Shown piece after piece: positions 5,824 to 8,590 of a stretch of DNA of 8,590 nucleotides. The stretch's first letter is position 1. Every line of letters starts with the position of its first letter. Position numbers and translations under genes: made by a program. Origin of the DNA: Actinomycetota bacterium (GTDB lineage: Bacteria; Actinomycetota; Actinomycetes; Actinomycetales; Microbacteriaceae). The stretch lies in contig WLDW01000028.1 of the NCBI GenBank assembly GCA_009704605.1, forward strand, positions 1 to 8,590, read 5' to 3'. Below the pieces are notes generated by a model, which saw nothing but the letters and a program-made list of their open reading frames with translations, had not been told where the DNA came from and did no database searches.

Positions 5824-7031
5824 TCCAAAACCAGACTAACTAAGGTCTCGAAATGGTGGGTGTGTGGAAACAGGTCAAAAGCTCGAATGGTTTCGACCCG
5901 ATAACCCGAAGCCGTGAAGGTCTTTAGGTCCCTAGCCAAAGACACCGGATCACATGCCACGTAAATGACTTTCTTGGGCTTCAGGAAGCTCAATTGGTCA
6001 ACAACTTGCTTGCCGGCTCCGGCCCTTGGAGGATCAAGAATTACAGTTGCTCCAGATAGTTCTAGGCCTTGCTTGATTTGCAGTTTCAAAAAGCCTTCGA
6101 CCGGCGCAGCTACTGCTTTATGTTTTGCTAGGTCCACCAGGTTGGCAGAGGCGTCGCTGGTTGCCACCTTTGAAGACTCGACGGTTGTGATGTTTAGTTT
6201 TTTACCGTACTTGGTAGCAAGCGCTCCAGAGAATAACCCAACACCACCATAGAGATCCAAATTATTGGCTTCAACCTCGAGTCCTTCAGAAAGTTCAACA
6301 ATTTCGGAGGCAAGCAGTTCGGCTGCTCCCCTGTGTACCTGCCAGAAACCTCCGCTCGATATTCTAAAACTTCTACCTAGCGCGCGCTCAGTGAGTCTTT
6401 TGTCGCCTTTAATTTTTTTATCGATGAACCACTGAATTCCTCCAGTTGAAGCACTAGAGATTTCAATGCGCTTCACGTCTTGCCAATTCTTTAGGTGCAC
6501 TCCCAGTTCGTTAATCTCTGCGACGGCCAGCGGCAGGGACTTCACAGGAACTACATCGTGACTTCTCTCCCGGTAGGGACCTGCTACCCCCTCTTCGGAA
6601 ACATGCAATTGAATTCTGGTTCGATAGCCGAGTCCATTTGTGAGCTCATCTCCTGGAACCGCCATAACCTGCACGCGCTGGTTGATTCCTGCCATGCGAG
6701 ATAGCGATTCTTCCAGGACATCGGTTTTAAGCTGACGTTGGTAATCCAGCGCTAGGTGTCCAAACTCGGCGCCTCCGGCTCCTAGGCGATCGGCTTCTTT
6801 CCAGATGTGAGTGACTCGCTTGACAGAGGGGGTTAGAACTTCAATTGTTTCTGCGCGGCAGAATGATCCACCCTTGTCTTCAAAAACTTTTGCCCGGACT
6901 TTTTCTCCTGGCGCAGTGTGAGAAACAAAGACCACGCGGCCCTCGTGCCTTGCTACGAAGATGCCACCGTGGGCAACCTTTTCAATTTCTAGCTCAAGCT
7001 CGCGGTCTTGCCAATTCTCTGTTTTGCTCAT
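5820..7031 (-). CDS. TRAM-domain class I RNA (uracil-5-)methyltransferase, TrmA/RlmD-like, without Fe-S cysteines
   Basis: 403 residues from the ATG at 7031. An N-terminal TRAM beta-barrel (about 10-67) precedes an RNA-binding linker and the SAM-dependent methyltransferase fold. Motifs are LDLYGGVGLFSGALA (258-272, SAM binding), VILDPPRAG (330-338), VACDPVSLARD with nucleophile Cys360, and HHFET with the general-base Glu395. These indicate methylation of C5 of a uridine in tRNA or rRNA. The 4Fe-4S cysteine cluster seen in RlmD is absent: the corresponding segment reads LGAGGAEFGH. The frame could extend 30 residues upstream to 7121, but that would run far into maf and add no domain, so ATG 7031 is preferred. 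No clear ribosome binding site is visible. The stop overlaps the response-regulator ATG by four bases. The exact RNA target is not determined. Confidence 0.88.
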   Translation of the reverse strand: MSKTENWQDRELELEIEKVAHGGIFVARHEGRVVFVSHTAPGEKVRAKVFEDKGGSFCRAETIEVLTPSVKRVTHIWKEADRLGAGGAEFGHLALDYQRQLKTDVLEESLSRMAGINQRVQVMAVPGDELTNGLGYRTRIQLHVSEEGVAGPYRERSHDVVPVKSLPLAVAEINELGVHLKNWQDVKRIEISSASTGGIQWFIDKKIKGDKRLTERALGRSFRISSGGFWQVHRGAAELLASEIVELSEGLEVEANNLDLYGGVGLFSGALATKYGKKLNITTVESSKVATSDASANLVDLAKHKAVAAPVEGFLKLQIKQGLELSGATVILDPPRAGAGKQVVDQLSFLKPKKVIYVACDPVSLARDLKTFTASGYRVETIRAFDLFPHTHHFETLVSLVLE

Positions 7032-7056
7032 TGGACAAGTGTTCCACAGCTCCAAG

Positions 7057-7062
7057 TAGTCT
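7057..7062 (+). promoter_or_regulatory. Putative -10 box of a leaderless maf promoter
   Basis: TAGTCT is followed by six bases (TTATCC) and the maf GTG, so transcription would begin at the start codon. No ribosome binding site is present. The element matches the one before birA at 11 of 15 positions through the start codon. A weak TTGGAC at 7031-7036 is 20 bases upstream. Confidence 0.45.
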
Positions 7063-7068
7063 TTATCC

Positions 7069-7695
7069 GTGACCCGTTTAGTCTTGGCTTCTAGCTCCCC
7101 CGCTAGGTACGCCCTGCTCAAAGCCTCAGGGATTGACCCAGAGGTTCTTATCCCAACCGCTGACGAACAAGCACTTTCTGATCAGTTCAAAACCAATAAT
7201 CCCAATCACACAACTTCCCAGCTGGTTGCATACTTAGCAGACGCTAAGGCGGAATCGGTAGTTGGCCTACAGGAGACTTTTGGAGCCCTTGTGCTCGGGG
7301 GTGACTCAGCTCTTGAGTTTCAAGGAGCAACCCTTGGTAAACCGCATCTTGCCGAAGTAGCCATTGAGCGCTGGAAGCAACTTCGTGGAAACCATGGGGT
7401 CCTGCACAGCGGTCATTGCCTGATTGATAATCGAGACCCCGCTGCACCGAAGATGGTTTCCAAAACCAGCTCCACGAAGGTTTACTTTGCCAACATAACT
7501 GATGCAGAAATCGAAGCTTATGTTGCAACCGGTGAGCCATTAAAGGTTGCAGGGGCCTTCACTATTGATGGCATTGGTGGTGCGTTCATTGACCGTATAG
7601 AAGGTGACGCACACACCGTGGTTGGCTTATCGCTAGGCGTAGTGAGAGATCTTTGCGGCCAACTGGGAGTTGAATACACCAGTCTTTGGCGCTAA
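7069..7695 (+). CDS. maf: Maf family nucleoside triphosphate pyrophosphatase
   Basis: 208 residues. Maf/YhdE-type enzymes hydrolyse non-canonical or surplus (d)NTPs to the monophosphate and pyrophosphate. The N-terminal signature is LASSSPARYALL (6-17), with Arg13 retained. The catalytic Asp79 lies in LGGDSALEFQG, and LGKP (89-92) follows. The C-terminal part has VAGAFTIDGIGGAFIDRIEGD (160-180) and HTVVGLSLG (182-190), typical of actinobacterial members. The GTG start puts the SSSP motif at the usual distance from the N-terminus. In many actinobacteria maf lies between the carboxylase epsilon and alpha genes. Here it keeps its place before the alpha chain but is cut off from epsilon by the opposite-strand cassette. 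It is divergent from the methyltransferase gene with only 37 bases between start codons. Confidence 0.93.
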   Translation: MTRLVLASSSPARYALLKASGIDPEVLIPTADEQALSDQFKTNNPNHTTSQLVAYLADAKAESVVGLQETFGALVLGGDSALEFQGATLGKPHLAEVAIERWKQLRGNHGVLHSGHCLIDNRDPAAPKMVSKTSSTKVYFANITDAEIEAYVATGEPLKVAGAFTIDGIGGAFIDRIEGDAHTVVGLSLGVVRDLCGQLGVEYTSLWR

Positions 7696-7769
7696 TCACA
7701 GGGTTTGCGCTGATTGTTTGTAGCCAAGGGCCAATTTTGACCCTTCAATAGCCAATAGGATTCTGTCTT
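7696..7769 (+). promoter_or_regulatory. Leader of the biotin carboxylase gene: TAGCCAA repeats and a partial palindrome
   Basis: The gap holds two direct copies of TAGCCAA (7721-7727 and 7749-7755) on either side of an imperfect palindrome, GGGCCAATTTTGACCC (7728-7743). TTGACC at 7737-7742 resembles a -35 box, but no good -10 lies at the right spacing. TAGGAT (7756-7761) resembles a -10 box for a nearly leaderless start. The AGGA within it, 9 bases before the ATG, could instead be a ribosome binding site. There is no terminator after maf, so read-through from maf is also possible. Confidence 0.35.
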
Positions 7770-8590
7770 ATGAGCGGATTGATCACAAAAGTACTCATCG
7801 CCAACCGTGGCGAGATCGCCGTTCGCATCGCCAGAGCCGCAAAAGATAGCGGTAGAAAATCAGTTGCGGTCTATGCCGATCAAGATCGCGATAGCTTGCA
7901 CGTGAGGGTCTCCGATGAGGCCTATGCCCTAAACGGAGCTACCTCCGCTGAAACCTACTTAGTTATTGAAAAACTTCTTTCGATTGCAAAAAGATCCAAC
8001 TGTGATGCTGTTCACCCTGGATATGGTTTCCTCGCAGAAAATGCAGATTTTGCCAGGGCGGTTAGCAAAGCTGGTCTGATTTGGATTGGCCCAACCCCAG
8101 AAGCAATTGAACGCCTTGGCGATAAAGTCTCAGCCAGACACGTTGCCGAAAAGGTGGGAGCTCCTCTTGCCCCTGGAACTTTGAACCCCGTTGAAAATGC
8201 TCAAGAGGTGCTCGACTTCGTTGCCAAGCACGGTTTGCCGGTTGCCATCAAGGCAGCTTATGGCGGAGGTGGCCGAGGAATCAAAGTTGCTTATCAAGAA
8301 TCAGAAGTTGCCGAACTGTTTGAATCGGCTACCAGAGAAGCAGTTGCAGCTTTTGGAAGAGGCGAATGCTTCGTTGAGAAATATCTTGAGAAGCCTCGCC
8401 ACGTTGAAACGCAGTGTCTTGCTGACAGCGCTGGCAATGTGGTTGTCGTTTCCACCAGGGACTGTTCTTTGCAGCGCCGGCACCAAAAACTAGTTGAAGA
8501 AGCGCCGGCGCCTTTCCTAACTGCCGACCAAACAACCAAGCTCTATGAATCCTCCAAGGCGATACTGAAAGAAGTCGGTTACATCGGAGC
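7770..8590 (+). CDS. Acyl-CoA carboxylase alpha subunit, biotin carboxylase part (partial, runs off the right edge)
   Basis: The first 273 codons of a biotin carboxylase, open to the end of the window. The enzyme uses ATP and bicarbonate to carboxylate biotin on the carrier domain, which in actinobacteria is usually at the C-terminus of the same chain (about 580-600 residues in total), beyond what is visible. Seen are the N-terminal [14 protein letters not shown] (7-20), [10 protein letters not shown] (82-91), [14 protein letters not shown] (106-119), the ATP-grasp glycine loop YGGGGRGI (164-171) with the preceding Lys161, [13 protein letters not shown] (201-213), and [18 protein letters not shown] (230-247). 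The ATG is preceded by AGGA at 9 bases. It lies on the same strand as maf, 74 bases downstream. With the beta and epsilon chains it should form one complex, biotinylated by BirA. Confidence 0.95.
   Translation, partial: MSGLITKVLIANRGEIAVRIARAAKDSGRKSVAVYADQDRDSLHVRVSDEAYALNGATSAETYLVIEKLLSIAKRSNCDAVHPGYGFLAENADFARAVSKAGLIWIGPTPEAIERLGDKVSARHVAEKVGAPLAPGTLNPVENAQEVLDFVAKHGLPVAIKAAYGGGGRGIKVAYQESEVAELFESATREAVAAFGRGECFVEKYLEKPRHVETQCLADSAGNVVVVSTRDCSLQRRHQKLVEEAPAPFLTADQTTKLYESSKAILKEVGYIG

Noticed and set aside
7032..7121. A 30-residue N-terminal extension of the methyltransferase into maf
   Set aside because: It would overlap the maf coding start on the opposite strand and adds residues outside the TRAM domain. 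ATG 7031 places the domain at the N-terminus as usual.
8294..8539. Minus-strand frames in the biotin carboxylase region
   Set aside because: They lie opposite a clearly conserved biotin carboxylase and have no recognisable motifs.

Overview
The window looks like a moderate-GC actinobacterial chromosome, most likely from the Microbacteriaceae and perhaps one of the small freshwater Luna-type lineages such as Rhodoluna or Aquiluna. This rests on protein families and gene content: an AccE-type epsilon subunit beside an acyl-CoA carboxylase beta chain, a class I BirA without a DNA-binding domain, a maf gene next to a biotin carboxylase gene, frequent TTG/GTG starts and apparently leaderless promoters. 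The genus is inference.

Layout. Positions 1-97 (minus) hold a short reading frame resembling the start of a PH-like membrane protein, stopped after 26 codons inside a 15-bp inverted repeat. Positions 101-880 (minus) encode biotin-protein ligase. A divergent intergenic region of about 135 bp follows, then on the plus strand the carboxyltransferase beta subunit (1018-2616) and the small epsilon subunit (2616-2840), overlapping by one base. Positions 2841-2999 hold three potential hairpins, including a strong GC-rich terminator. They may encode a small RNA. Positions 3000-7031 are a minus-strand cassette transcribed right to left: a TRAM-domain RNA methyltransferase, a NarL/LuxR-type response regulator, its sensor histidine kinase, and a membrane protein that resembles a kinase but lacks the phosphoacceptor histidine and ATP-binding boxes. 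All four reading frames abut or overlap. Positions 7069-7695 (plus) encode a Maf nucleotide pyrophosphatase. From 7770 the biotin carboxylase alpha chain runs off the right edge.

How the genes work together. The alpha chain (biotin carboxylase, with a biotin-carrier domain expected beyond the window), beta chain and epsilon chain form one actinobacterial acyl-CoA carboxylase. BirA attaches biotin to its carrier domain. The beta chain has Ile at the position known to tune acyl-CoA choice, which hints at acetyl-CoA as a substrate. The usual actinobacterial order beta - epsilon - maf - alpha is split here by the opposite-strand cassette. That cassette (methyltransferase, regulator, kinase, pseudokinase) is the most unusual part of the window. 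No mobile element, CRISPR array, tRNA or rRNA was seen.
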